The translations under genes and the position numbers were made by a program. From Anoxynatronum buryatiense (lineage in GTDB: Bacteria > Bacillota > Clostridia > Peptostreptococcales > Tindalliaceae): 64,000 bases of DNA. Below the pieces are notes generated by a model that made no database searches, had not been told where the DNA came from, and saw only the letters and a list, made by a program, of their open reading frames with translations. Shown here one piece after another: positions 44,211 through 53,291 of this stretch (its first letter is position 1; each line of letters starts with the position of its first letter). The DNA lies in NCBI RefSeq assembly GCF_900182905.1, contig NZ_FXUF01000009.1, forward strand, positions 99,148 through 163,147, in the 5' to 3' direction.

Positions 44211-45599
44211 TCAGTTTGATGACCGGTTGGCGACTCGTGCTGCCAGCTGTTCCGCCAGATGCTGAGCCCGTGCCACCACCTGGCTTTCATCCACTGTCAG
44301 CAACTGCCGGTTTTCCATCACCAGCTGCCCGTCAATGATAACCATTTCCACTTCATGACCCCGGGCTGCATAGACCAGGTTGGGCACCAGATTGGACACT
44401 GGGGCCGTGATCACAGGAGCAAGCCCCGGTTCTCTGGTATTGATCACAATAAGATCTGCTTTTTTGCCGGGTTCAAGTGATCCGATTTCATCTGCCAGGC
44501 CAATGGCTCTGGCTCCTTCGATGGTGGCCATGCGCAGCACTTTTTCCGCCGGCATGACGGTGGGGTCTTTGGCTTTGATTTTATTAAAAACGGCTGCTGC
44601 CTTCATTTCATTGAACATATTGTTACAGTTGTTCCCCGGTGCATTGTCGGAACCGAGCCCGGCGATGCCTCCGGCTTCAAGAAAGGCCATCACCGGGGGC
44701 ACCATGCCGTCGATGATGCCAATACTGCCAGGGCAGTGGATCATGGCTGCGCCCTTTTTTGCCATCAGGGCAGCTTCTTCATCGGTGGCTTCTGTCAGAT
44801 GAACGGCCACCAGCTGTTCATCCAGGTATCCAATACTGTCCAGCCAGGGAATTGTTCTTTGCCCATACCGACGCTCCATTTGGTTGATCTCCCTGTCTCC
44901 CTGGGCCACATGCATGTGAATGCGGGTTTTATAGGTGCGTGCCAGTGATTTTATTTCCAGCAGCAGTGATTCAGTGACCATATCTGGTCCCTGGGGACCC
45001 AGCATAACGGTGATGCGCCCGTCTGCCTTGCCGTGCCATTCTTCCAGCATCTGAAGGGTTTCTTCCAGTTTCTGTCGGCCGGTGGATTCATCAAGGGGAT
45101 ACATCTCATTTACCTTCAAACGGTGAAGACCGGGCGGCAGCTGGTTTACTGTTGCCGTCAGCCTTCCCCGGGCACCGGTGGTTCGGTAATTTTCCGCAAT
45201 CAGTGGCATGGGATTGTCAAAATCAGAGAAGGTGGTGGTGCCGGCCTTCAGTCCCTCCACAATATTCAGCATGGAACCGGCCACTGCCTCTGCTTCATTT
45301 ATTTCACTGAAATACGGGCCCACACCCTTTTGAAGCCAGTGGTGAGTATCCTGTGCCACGCCCCGGTAAAGGGCCATGCTGGTATGAATGTGGGCATCCA
45401 CCAGCCCGGGCATCACCGCTTTTCCGGCAACGTCGTGCACCACCCGGGCACTGTAACGTTCCATCAGCTCCTGGGTGGTGCCCACTGCCAGAATACGATT
45501 ACCCTCGATGGCAACTGCACCATCCGGCAGCAAGCCTCCCTTTTCATCTGTCATGGTGAGCAGTGTGGCGTGAACAATGAGACGGTCAATCATCTGCAT
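44211..45599 (-). CDS. Amidohydrolase of the MTA/SAH deaminase-ATZ/TRZ group
   Basis: 462 aa. It has the metal-dependent TIM-barrel signature: GLVDAHIHTSMALYRG (two metal His), HMHVAQG (third His), VHLTEAT and GIAGLGSDNAPGNNCNN (the metal Asp), plus a C-terminal composite domain (SLEPGKKADLIVI). These enzymes deaminate 5'-methylthioadenosine, S-adenosylhomocysteine, guanine-like or triazine compounds; the exact substrate is unclear. It is followed closely by the M20 hydrolase and preceded by the AGCS gene, though a strong terminator lies between AGCS and this gene. Confidence 0.9.
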   Translation of the reverse strand: MQMIDRLIVHATLLTMTDEKGGLLPDGAVAIEGNRILAVGTTQELMERYSARVVHDVAGKAVMPGLVDAHIHTSMALYRGVAQDTHHWLQKGVGPYFSEINEAEAVAGSMLNIVEGLKAGTTTFSDFDNPMPLIAENYRTTGARGRLTATVNQLPPGLHRLKVNEMYPLDESTGRQKLEETLQMLEEWHGKADGRITVMLGPQGPDMVTESLLLEIKSLARTYKTRIHMHVAQGDREINQMERRYGQRTIPWLDSIGYLDEQLVAVHLTEATDEEAALMAKKGAAMIHCPGSIGIIDGMVPPVMAFLEAGGIAGLGSDNAPGNNCNNMFNEMKAAAVFNKIKAKDPTVMPAEKVLRMATIEGARAIGLADEIGSLEPGKKADLIVINTREPGLAPVITAPVSNLVPNLVYAARGHEVEMVIIDGQLVMENRQLLTVDESQVVARAQHLAEQLAARVANRSSN

Positions 45600-45689
45600 T
45601 CCTCCTGTTCTTGTGTATGAGGGCTTCTGAGATGAACTAATGATTTCATCATATCATATTGTCGTTTTTCAGACATCAGATTCCCTTTT

Positions 45690-45732
45690 ATAAAAAAAAG
45701 CATAAACCCCGGCAATCCGGAATTTATGCTTT
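45690..45732 (-). terminator. Strong intrinsic terminator after the AGCS gene
   Basis: Minus strand: a 15-bp stem (AAGCATAAATTCCGG with CCGGGGTTTATGCTT, two G-T pairs) around a 4-base loop, followed by eight T. It would limit read-through into the amidohydrolase/M20 pair. Confidence 0.92.
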
Positions 45733-45790
45733 TCATGTTCTTGATGCATTCCGTCAGGGTGTGATCCCTTAAACGGTCACTTACCCTGTC

Positions 45791-47248
45791 TTAATAAGAC
45801 TTGAATGGCTGGCCTGGTGCCCAGAACAGATTCGTGCTTTGAATCTGATCAGTGACAGGTTCTTTGCCCAGCACGGTGGCATTATAGTGCCGCAGCAGCT
45901 CAAAGAATTTGGGGCAAAGAGGAATCAGCGCAATCAGGTTGACGTACACCGGAATGGCCACGGTTATATCGGCAAAGAGCCATACTGTACCTGTGGGCAT
46001 TCCCACCCAGTTGGCGTAGAAAACAAGCGCCACACCAGGAACAGGATAACCATATTTCAAAACACCCAGAATAAACTTGGCGAAGGCGGACTCTCTTCCA
46101 AACCCGTGAAGCAGGATGGTTTCATAGTAGGCGTACCAGCCTGTCAGGGTGGTGAAACCAAAGAGCACAACCCCAATGGTAACCAGTACTACCCCCCAGT
46201 AACCAATGCCTTCTTCAAAAGCGTTCAGTGTGAGACTGGCGCCGGCCAGCCCTGTATCATAGGCACCGGTCATGACAATAACCAGTGCTGTGATGGTGCA
46301 CACCACAATGGTATCCAGAAATACTTCAAAAATCCCCCACATACCCTGTTTGATGGGATGATCAACTTTTGATGTGGCATGGGCCATTGGTGCAGAACCC
46401 CAGCCAGCTTCATTACTGTAAACACCCCGGGCAACCCCCATGCGAATGGCCATCATGAAGGTGGCGCCTGCGAAGCCGCCCACTGCTGCCATGGGCTGGA
46501 AGGCATGTGCAAAAATAAGGCTAACCGCTGCAGGAAGCTGTCCAATATTGGTAATAATAATGAACAGACCGCCGATAATGTAAAATGCGGCCATAAAAGG
46601 CACTATATAGGAGGAGAAACGCCCAATGCGGGAAATACCGCCCAGGATAACCGCATACATGAAAATACCAACACCGGCAGCCGCCATGCTGTGGCTGACG
46701 CCGAAGGTGGTGGAAATCGATTCAGATACGGTAAAAGTCTGCATCGTCAGTACCCAGGAGGAAAGGATCCCCACGCCAAAGATCGCTGCCAGGGGCTTCC
46801 AGAAGGGAAGTCCCAACTGGCCATGCCAGCCTTTATCCAGGTAGTAGGTGGGTCCACCATAGGTGTCTCCATTTTCAAACTCCTGCCGATAGTGGACTGC
46901 TAAAGCAACCTCCACCATTTTAGTCATCAGTCCGACAAGACCGGTCACCCACATCCAGAAAACAGCTCCCACGCCCCCAATGGCGATGGCACTGGCCACG
47001 CCGCCGATGTTACCGACACCAATGGCACCGGATGTCGCCACGCAAAAAGCTTCGAACGATGTGAGAATCCCGCTGCCTTCGCCGCGTTTACGGGTCAGGT
47101 TGCCCCAGACATACTTAAAGGAATGACCAAAGTACCTGAACTGCCAGAATCCGCTTCGAATGGTGAAGTATGCCCCGAGACCCAGCACCAGCACCAGCAT
47201 GGCAGGACCCCATAACCAACCGACTAACTTGTCCAGAAATGCATCCAT
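45791..47248 (-). CDS. AGCS-family sodium:alanine/glycine symporter
   Basis: About 485 aa with 10-11 predicted helices. Family motifs are present: FTIRSGFWQFRYFGHSFKYV, GEGSGILTSFEAFCVATSGAIGVGNIGGVA near the substrate site, and GVARGVYSNEAGWGSAPMAHATSKVDHP. It imports alanine or glycine with sodium. I chose ATG 47248 (MDAFLDKL), seven bases after AAAGGAGG; the longer frame has no site. A promoter (47326-47353) and a structured upstream region precede it. It may serve amino-acid fermentation. Confidence 0.95.
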   Translation of the reverse strand: MDAFLDKLVGWLWGPAMLVLVLGLGAYFTIRSGFWQFRYFGHSFKYVWGNLTRKRGEGSGILTSFEAFCVATSGAIGVGNIGGVASAIAIGGVGAVFWMWVTGLVGLMTKMVEVALAVHYRQEFENGDTYGGPTYYLDKGWHGQLGLPFWKPLAAIFGVGILSSWVLTMQTFTVSESISTTFGVSHSMAAAGVGIFMYAVILGGISRIGRFSSYIVPFMAAFYIIGGLFIIITNIGQLPAAVSLIFAHAFQPMAAVGGFAGATFMMAIRMGVARGVYSNEAGWGSAPMAHATSKVDHPIKQGMWGIFEVFLDTIVVCTITALVIVMTGAYDTGLAGASLTLNAFEEGIGYWGVVLVTIGVVLFGFTTLTGWYAYYETILLHGFGRESAFAKFILGVLKYGYPVPGVALVFYANWVGMPTGTVWLFADITVAIPVYVNLIALIPLCPKFFELLRHYNATVLGKEPVTDQIQSTNLFWAPGQPFKSY

Positions 47249-47325
47249 CAACTTTCCTCCTTTATTGTTCTCGTACTTGATTGCCGACTTTGCAGGAGAT
47301 GGCACTTTTTCCAGAAATGCAGGTG

Positions 47326-47353
47326 TTCATAAGATTCTAAAATAGCTTGACAA
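47326..47353 (-). promoter_or_regulatory. Putative promoter of the AGCS gene
   Basis: Minus strand TTGTCA (47348-47353), a 16-bp spacer and TATGAA (47326-47331), about 80 bp before the start codon. Confidence 0.5.
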
Positions 47354-47741
47354 CGTTCTGGTCATTCTTAATAGTCGGTTTTCGAAAGCTCATCTCCCAA
47401 TGAATGTCTTAATTTCACCTCCTTGTGTTGATTTATGGTATGCCACCCCATTCACCGGTAATACCGGGATGGCTTCCCTGCAAATGAATCGATGCGATTG
47501 GTGGAACATATCGAATCTTACTACTTATTGATATATTTCATATTTTCAGTTTATTCTATTTATGAATTTTATAGTATGTTGTCCTTCTTGTCAAATGTTT
47601 CAGAAGGATTTTCTGATTTTGTCATTATTGTTCAATTGCCCCGCACAACTTTACAGAAACAGGAGACTGATCACCAGAGCAAATGGAGCAAATTTCGATG
47701 CACCACTCGTCCACCGCCTACTATCACAAGCTGTTTTCGAT
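47354..47741. other. AT-rich intergenic region upstream of the AGCS gene
   Basis: No supported gene. On the minus strand around 47440-47470 a CCGGT-ATT-ACCGG hairpin lies inside further partial pairing. About 60 bp later an isolated AGGAGGTGA near 47422 has no good start codon behind it. I looked for a glycine riboswitch and did not find its conserved cores. Confidence 0.5.
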
Positions 47742-47809
47742 CAAAAATAATAAACCTGAAACCGCAGGCACCCATTCTTGATAGAATGATCTGCCCGTGA
47801 TTTCAGGTT
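47742..47809 (-). terminator. Terminator after the PAS kinase gene
   Basis: Minus strand AACCTGAAA and TTTCAGGTT form the base of a long, partly mismatched stem topped by a small CATTCT/AGAATG hairpin, followed by TATTATTTTT. Confidence 0.7.
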
Positions 47810-47858
47810 CGGGTGTCGGCTTTCCTTATTAATAGTGGTCAGATCCAGGCAGTACCCC

Positions 47859-49739
47859 TTACACTTTCGGCAAGATTCCATCTGTTTCCGTTAAGGCAAC
47901 CACTTCAAAAGGCAGCGTCAGGATAAAAACGGTTCCGTGAGGTTCACGCCTGTTAACCATAATGGTGCCATTCATCAGTTCTGCCAGGCGTTTCACAATA
48001 GATAAGCCCAGGCCGGTTCCCCCGTATCTTTTGGATAACGTCATATCAACCTGCATAAAGGGATGAAATATTTGAGGATACTGGTCTTCCTCAATACCTA
48101 TGCCGCTGTCTTCAATCTCAAAGGTGATCTGATGCGTGGAGGCATTGGTTTTGTCAAGGCAAATTCTCACTGCCACATGTCCCTCTTCCGTAAATTTAAC
48201 AGCGTTGTTCAGCAAATTTCCCAGTATCTGAGTCAGTTTGTCTTTATCACCAGTGACCCATTCCGGTAGATGCGCATCTGCCGACACTGAGAGCATCAAC
48301 CCTTTCGTCTCTGCCTGATGCCGGTACAGGCCTGCAATTCTGTCCACTGCCTTCATTAAATGAAACGTGCTTTTCCGAAGGCTCATTTTATCTGACTCGA
48401 TTTTGGAAATATCCAGCACATCACTGATCACATGGAGAAGCGTTCGTGCCGCTTCATGAACATACGTAATGTACTCTGTCTGCTCTTCGTCCAGGTCAGT
48501 CATTTGCAACAGCTGAATGAAGCCGATCATCCCATTCATGGGAGTTCTGATTTCATGGCTCATGTTGGCAAGAAAGATGGTCTTGGCACTATTGGCCGAT
48601 TCTGCATTTTCTTTGGCCACACGCAGGGCATCCTCCATTTTTTTGCGTTCTGTGATATTGGTCAGGGTTGAAATGCTGTAGCGTTCCTCGTCTCCCGGAA
48701 GTACCACCACCTTGTTTCGGCAGTAAAAAACAGCTTTTTCCTCCCCATCCCTTTGATTCACCACTTCGCCTTCCCAGAACCCTTTTTCAAAGGTTTCCTT
48801 CATAATTGACCTGCGGTTTTGCTGATCATCACGATCCAGCACCAATCCTTCCTGTTGATAAAAAATAGCGGTGGATTTGCCTACAAAGTCTTCTTTCGAC
48901 AATCCATAGGTGCGGCACTGAATATCATTCACATAATGAATGATTCCCGCTTCGTCACTGACAGTCACATGGTCTGCCACCTGATCAAGAATTGCCGCCT
49001 GAAACTCCAGTTGTTTTTTGATGTTTCGGTTTTCTGTCACATCCCTGATGATGGTCAGCACTCTGTCACCTTCGAGGGGAACAATTCTGGCTTCAAAATG
49101 TTCCGGTTCCTCCTTCACGTGCAGGGTATAGTCATACACCACCAGCCGCTGCTCTGCCGATGCTTCTTGGAAGGCGCAAATGGCACCTTCGGCCACCTCT
49201 CTGGGAAATGTGCTGATGAGATTTTTTCCAATGAGCTGCCGCAAGGGTACCAACAGCTTGTTTTCATCCTGGGTGTAAGATTCCAGATAATTCCCATTGA
49301 TATCAAAAACAAACAGCAAATCGGGATGCGCCTGTATAACGGCATTTTCACGGTTTTTTCGATCTGTTTCATCCATCAGGTAGATTAACAGATGTCGCTT
49401 GGGGTCATTTTGAGGTTTCATAACAACACGGCACCACCGCTGTGTCAATGGGAACCAGCCTTCTGTCTCCATCTCTTCCCATCGCTGCCAGGCACCTTGC
49501 AATAAATGAACCCAGATTTGCTCTTCTCCCAGCGAATCAACAAAAATGCCGATGTTGGTCTGATCGAAAGATTGCCGCCATCCGGTTAAACGGATGAACG
49601 CTTCATTATAATCAATCACACCTTCATTCCACACACTCAGTTCATCGGTACTGTCAAGTGATTCACCCAAGGCACAGGCGATGATCCCCATGGGAGAATG
49701 ATGGAACAGTTGGTGATAATTCAAGACACTCGCTTTCAT
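47859..49739 (-). CDS. PAS-domain sensor histidine kinase
   Basis: About 626 aa, no TM. There are three PAS-like regions (about 5-120, 125-235 and 240-365; DRVLTIIRDVTENR, ISTLTNITERKKMEDA as their ends), HisKA (NMSHEIRTPMNGM, about 385-450) and HATPase (about 495-610; NLLNNAVKF, DSGIGIEE, GGTGLGLSIVKRL). ATG (MKASVLNYHQ) has AGGAGG five bases upstream. There is no receiver and no adjacent response regulator, so it is an orphan. Architecture and H-box are close to the kinase at 18767-20266, probably paralogues. Confidence 0.92.
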   Translation of the reverse strand: MKASVLNYHQLFHHSPMGIIACALGESLDSTDELSVWNEGVIDYNEAFIRLTGWRQSFDQTNIGIFVDSLGEEQIWVHLLQGAWQRWEEMETEGWFPLTQRWCRVVMKPQNDPKRHLLIYLMDETDRKNRENAVIQAHPDLLFVFDINGNYLESYTQDENKLLVPLRQLIGKNLISTFPREVAEGAICAFQEASAEQRLVVYDYTLHVKEEPEHFEARIVPLEGDRVLTIIRDVTENRNIKKQLEFQAAILDQVADHVTVSDEAGIIHYVNDIQCRTYGLSKEDFVGKSTAIFYQQEGLVLDRDDQQNRRSIMKETFEKGFWEGEVVNQRDGEEKAVFYCRNKVVVLPGDEERYSISTLTNITERKKMEDALRVAKENAESANSAKTIFLANMSHEIRTPMNGMIGFIQLLQMTDLDEEQTEYITYVHEAARTLLHVISDVLDISKIESDKMSLRKSTFHLMKAVDRIAGLYRHQAETKGLMLSVSADAHLPEWVTGDKDKLTQILGNLLNNAVKFTEEGHVAVRICLDKTNASTHQITFEIEDSGIGIEEDQYPQIFHPFMQVDMTLSKRYGGTGLGLSIVKRLAELMNGTIMVNRREPHGTVFILTLPFEVVALTETDGILPKV

Positions 49740-49878
49740 GGCAGCCTCCTGCTCTCTTTTATCAAGTTTCTTAACTACGATAACTCTACTATTCATCTAA
49801 GAATATCAGAAAGGACAACCATCTGTCCATTGTCGTCATAATAATCCCCTTCACTCTGTCGGTTTTGTGAGTCAGCGG

Positions 49879-49920
49879 CACTAAAAAGCAGCAATCGCAA
49901 TGATTGCTGCTCTTTTAGTG
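49879..49920. terminator. Bidirectional terminator
   Basis: CACTAAAA-AGCAGCAATC pairs with GATTGCTGCT-C-TTTTAGTG, an 18-bp stem with one bulged base around a 5-base loop. It ends the DUF2680-like gene. Confidence 0.85.
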
Positions 49921-49940
49921 CTTCGTTTGTTCATATCATT

Positions 49941-50291
49941 TTACTGGGTTTGAAGCGAGGGCTGTTCTCCACGGAACCAGCCTCCCATTTTACCTGCGCC
50001 ATTCCTGAAACCGCCAAGTCTCATGCGACCGCCTCCCTGACAAGCGCCACCACCAAAGCCATCAAATCCATTCTCCAGATGAGCGGCTTCCATGGTTTCC
50101 AAACGTTCCATCTGCCACGCTGCCTGTTCTTCGGTAATGAGTCCTTCGTTGAGGGCTTCTTCAATACGCTCCTGCCGCCATTCAATCATGTCGAAAAACC
50201 ACTGGGGGGTCTCCACTGTTTCTGCATAGACCATGGCACCCAGGGCTGCCACCAATAAGAGAGTCATCACCATCAGCCATCTTTTTTTCAT
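49941..50291 (-). CDS. Secreted DUF2680/YckD-like small protein
   Basis: About 116 aa. A signal peptide (MKKRWLMVMTLLLVAALGAMVYA) precedes a helical region WFFDMIEWRQERIEEALNEGLITEEQAAWQMERLETME, the pattern of DUF2680 proteins. A Gly/Arg-rich tail (GFGGGACQGGGRMRLGGF) ends it. ATG 50291 follows GAAGGAGGAAACAGTG. Function unknown; single gene with its own terminator. Confidence 0.82.
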   Translation of the reverse strand: MKKRWLMVMTLLLVAALGAMVYAETVETPQWFFDMIEWRQERIEEALNEGLITEEQAAWQMERLETMEAAHLENGFDGFGGGACQGGGRMRLGGFRNGAGKMGGWFRGEQPSLQTQ

Positions 50292-50388
50292 CACTGTTTC
50301 CTCCTTCATTCATCTTTTAGAACTGTTCGTTGAGATGCATTCATTTTACATCTCAAATGTGATGAAAGTATGATGGAGGGGTTTCTGT

Positions 50389-51345
50389 TTAAATAATGCC
50401 AAATGACCTGAAGGCAAAAACAAAGGCAGTCATGGTGAGTACCGACAGGGCTGTTGTCATCATGATAATGCTGGAGGCCAGTTCTTTATCCCCGCCCATT
50501 GCCGCCGTCATAATGTAAGAGGTTGTGGCCGTGGGAACTCCAAAGAGGATATACACCAGAATGACATCGCTCCCTGTGTATCCCAGCATCACCGCCAGAG
50601 AAACTGTCACCAGTGGCAATAGTACCAGTTTAACCCCACTGGCCACCAATGCCGGCTGTAAATTTTTAAGAGCAGCACCCATCTGAAAGGAAGCTCCGAT
50701 GGCGATCAGGGCCAGTGGACTTGTCAGGGCATTAAAGTAGTTCATGGTGCGGGTGGCGACCAGGGGAAGCGGCAACGACAGGGCCGAGGCCACAAAACCC
50801 GCACCAATGGCAATGATCAGCGGATTTCGAAGAATGCCTGCCACCAGGTGGCGTACCTGGTGCCGTCGGTTGCCTTTGTCTTGACCGGCATTGGCCAGCG
50901 CGAGGATCATCACTGCAAGAGCATTATACAGCGGAATAATAAAGGCGATGGCAATGGGAGCTTTTGGCCCGATACTGCCGGTAATATTTTCCAGCAACGA
51001 GAACCCAATATATAGAAAGTTTCCCCGAAAGCCACCATGAACAAAAGCTCCCAACTTTTGCGGCTCACGAATAATGAAACGCCCTATGAGCCAGATGCAG
51101 GGAATGCTGATGATGGTGGCCAGCACCAAAAACAGCACCAGCCCTGTATCAAATGCCTCTGTGAAGGTGGTTCCGGCCACATCCTGAAACAGTTTGATGG
51201 GAAGTGCCACATAGAACACCAGCGTATTGGCTGTTTGAATGAAAGTGTCATTGAGTATTTGCTTCCTTTTTAATCCCCATCCCATCAGCATCACCAGAAA
51301 AATCGGCAATGCGGTATTAATGCTGAAAATCAGATTATCAAGCAT
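50389..51345 (-). CDS. Auxin-efflux-carrier (AEC) family transporter
   Basis: About 318 aa with ten predicted helices. AEC features are NTALPIFLVMLMGWGLKRKQIL and NTLVFYVALPIKLFQDV at the start and the repeated-half LALIAIGASFQMG ... YTGSDVILVYILFGVPTATTSYIMTAAMGGDKELASSIIMMTT near the C-terminus (about 265-300). Bacterial relatives export or import dicarboxylates such as malate. ATG 51345 follows AAAGGAGACAACC. It is divergent from the flavin reductase at 51661, and a shared 315-bp upstream region hints at co-regulation: the carrier might move that enzyme's substrate or product. Confidence 0.92.
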   Translation of the reverse strand: MLDNLIFSINTALPIFLVMLMGWGLKRKQILNDTFIQTANTLVFYVALPIKLFQDVAGTTFTEAFDTGLVLFLVLATIISIPCIWLIGRFIIREPQKLGAFVHGGFRGNFLYIGFSLLENITGSIGPKAPIAIAFIIPLYNALAVMILALANAGQDKGNRRHQVRHLVAGILRNPLIIAIGAGFVASALSLPLPLVATRTMNYFNALTSPLALIAIGASFQMGAALKNLQPALVASGVKLVLLPLVTVSLAVMLGYTGSDVILVYILFGVPTATTSYIMTAAMGGDKELASSIIMMTTALSVLTMTAFVFAFRSFGII

Positions 51346-51573
51346 GGTTGTCTCCTTTTTGCAAGCGGCGATGCCTGTCAGTGTGATATATTGATGTCTA
51401 AAGTTCCTGCCTGAACTCCTGTCCAAACTTTTTACCAGTTTATTATATCAGTTTCTTTTCTTTCCGGCCATCGGTCATCTTACTACAGTCTGTGCATATG
51501 TCAGTCTGTATAAATCAATTTCGACATTTGCGTCGTAAACAATATGAACAAAAGAAACAATATTGATAAAACC

Positions 51574-51602
51574 TTAACAATCTCCTCTTCCTCTGTCATA
51601 CT
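51574..51602 (+). promoter_or_regulatory. Putative promoter of the flavin reductase at 51661
   Basis: TTAACA (51574-51579), a 17-bp spacer and CATACT (51597-51602). It overlaps the CTTAACAAT element shared with the promoter at 21832. Confidence 0.55.
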
Positions 51603-51660
51603 AATGAAGCAATATGCTGTTATTGCCAAAGAAAAAACCTAACAAAAGGGGGATTTATTT

Positions 51661-53148
51661 ATGTTGAAGAAACAAAGAAAAGGCATGTCATTTTTATTGG
51701 CCATCTTGCTGATGATGACACTCCTGTCAGGATGCGGTGGTTCACAACCTGCGGCGCCAGAGGCCCCGGAAGAGCCAACCGAGGTGGAAGCACCTGCAGA
51801 AACTGAAGCAGGTTCAGCAGACCTGACCACTGATGTGGTCATCATTGGTGCTGGCGGCGCGGGCCTGGCAGCTGCCATCGAAGCTCATGACGCCGGCAAA
51901 GAAGTCATCGTGGTGGAGCAAATGCCCATTATCGGCGGCAACACCCTGCGAGCCACCGGCGGTTTAAACGCAGCCGGCACTTCTTCCCAGGAAGCCGCAG
52001 GCATTGAAGATGATGCCGATACCCATTATGAAGACACCATGAAGGGCGGTTATGAACTGAATGATCCTGCCCTGGTGCGCATTCTGGCTGATGAGGCCGG
52101 CCCCGCAGTGGAGTGGCTCATCGAACTTGGTGCCGACTTATCTGATGTTGGACGTTTGGGTGGTTCTTCCAATAACCGCTCTCACCGACCCACCGGTGGT
52201 GCCCCTGTTGGCGCCCATCTGGTGGAAGTACTGCGAACATCAGTGGAAAATCGTGGTATCGAAATCAAAATCAACACAAAAGCTGTTGAAATTATGAAAG
52301 AAGGCAATGCCGTCACCGGTATTATAGTGGAAGATAACAAAGGTGACACTTATCAGATTTCAGCTAATTCTGTCATTGTTGCCACTGGCGGGTTTGGTGC
52401 CAACGGCGACATGTTTGCCGACTATGACGCTGCTCTCACTGGCTTTGGATCCACCAACCACCCCGGCGCAGATGGTGTGGCTATTCTAATGGCTCAGGCT
52501 GCCGGTGCTGCCCTGATCGACATGGAGCAAATTCAGACGCACCCAACTGTGGTGCCTGAAAACGGCTACATGATCACAGAAGCAGTACGTGGCAATGGTG
52601 CCATTCTTATCAACCGAAACGGTGAACGTTTTACAAATGAGATCGGTACCCGTGATGTGGTTTCTGAGGCCATGCTGGCCCAGGAAGGTGCCACTGGATT
52701 CCTCTTCTTTGATGAAGGCATTCGCGAAAGCCTCAGCGCCATCGAGGGCTATATTCGCCAGGGCTTTGTGGTGGAAGCCGAGAGTCTTGAGGAAATGGCT
52801 GAACTGATGGATATGGACGCCGCAGTTTTGACCGCCACCTTGGAAACCTACAATGCTGCTGTTGCTTCCGGAAATGACGAAGCTTTCGGTCGTGACGATA
52901 TGCCACGATCTCTGGAAACAGCCGGCTACTACCTCATTGAAGTAGGCCCTGCTGTTCACCATACCATGGGAGGCATTCATATTTCACCCCAGGCAGAAGT
53001 ACTTGATGAAAGCGGCAGCCCCATTCCCGGATTCTTTGCAGCTGGTGAAGTCACAGGCGGTGTTCATGGCGGCAACCGTTTGGGCGGTAATGCACTGGCC
53101 GACCTGATGGTCTTTGGACGTATCGCAGGGAAATCTGCAGCCAAGTAG
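51661..53148 (+). CDS. Secreted FAD fumarate-reductase-like flavoprotein (no FMN or heme domain)
   Basis: 495 aa. The lipoprotein signal (LLSGCGG) and acidic linker are followed directly by the FAD domain (DVVIIGAGGAGLAAAIEAHDAG, GGNTLRATGGLNAAGT). Active-site positions of fumarate reductases are all recognisable: QTHPT (His), MITEAVRGNGA (Thr-Glu and Arg), the Arg of GTRD, HHTMGG (His) and HGGNRLGGN (Arg). So fumarate or a close analogue is likely. The FMN-binding domain of its two paralogues is missing, so electrons must come from a separate protein. Start ATG after AAGGGGG. Divergent from the AEC carrier. Confidence 0.93.
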   Translation: MLKKQRKGMSFLLAILLMMTLLSGCGGSQPAAPEAPEEPTEVEAPAETEAGSADLTTDVVIIGAGGAGLAAAIEAHDAGKEVIVVEQMPIIGGNTLRATGGLNAAGTSSQEAAGIEDDADTHYEDTMKGGYELNDPALVRILADEAGPAVEWLIELGADLSDVGRLGGSSNNRSHRPTGGAPVGAHLVEVLRTSVENRGIEIKINTKAVEIMKEGNAVTGIIVEDNKGDTYQISANSVIVATGGFGANGDMFADYDAALTGFGSTNHPGADGVAILMAQAAGAALIDMEQIQTHPTVVPENGYMITEAVRGNGAILINRNGERFTNEIGTRDVVSEAMLAQEGATGFLFFDEGIRESLSAIEGYIRQGFVVEAESLEEMAELMDMDAAVLTATLETYNAAVASGNDEAFGRDDMPRSLETAGYYLIEVGPAVHHTMGGIHISPQAEVLDESGSPIPGFFAAGEVTGGVHGGNRLGGNALADLMVFGRIAGKSAAK

Positions 53149-53218
53149 ATTCTTACTGTTGCCACATTTCTCTCAGCTTTTCACATCATAGTGCAGCTCA
53201 AATGAACTTAACTTTATT

Positions 53219-53266
53219 TAACAGGAAGGGACCTTTCGGCATTCGCCGAAGGTCCCTTCCTGTTTT
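53219..53266. terminator. Bidirectional terminator between the reductase and VanZ-like genes
   Basis: AACAGGAAGGGACCTT and AAGGTCCCTTCCTGTT form a near-perfect stem of about 20 bp, including inner TCGGC/GCCGA, with a small loop; TTTT follows on the plus strand. Confidence 0.9.
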
Positions 53267-53291
53267 GTCATCACACCATGATTCGCCGCCA

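Noticed and set aside
47354..47500. Glycine riboswitch upstream of the AGCS symporter gene
   Set aside because: AGCS genes often have one, but the conserved aptamer cores are absent; only a small hairpin is present.
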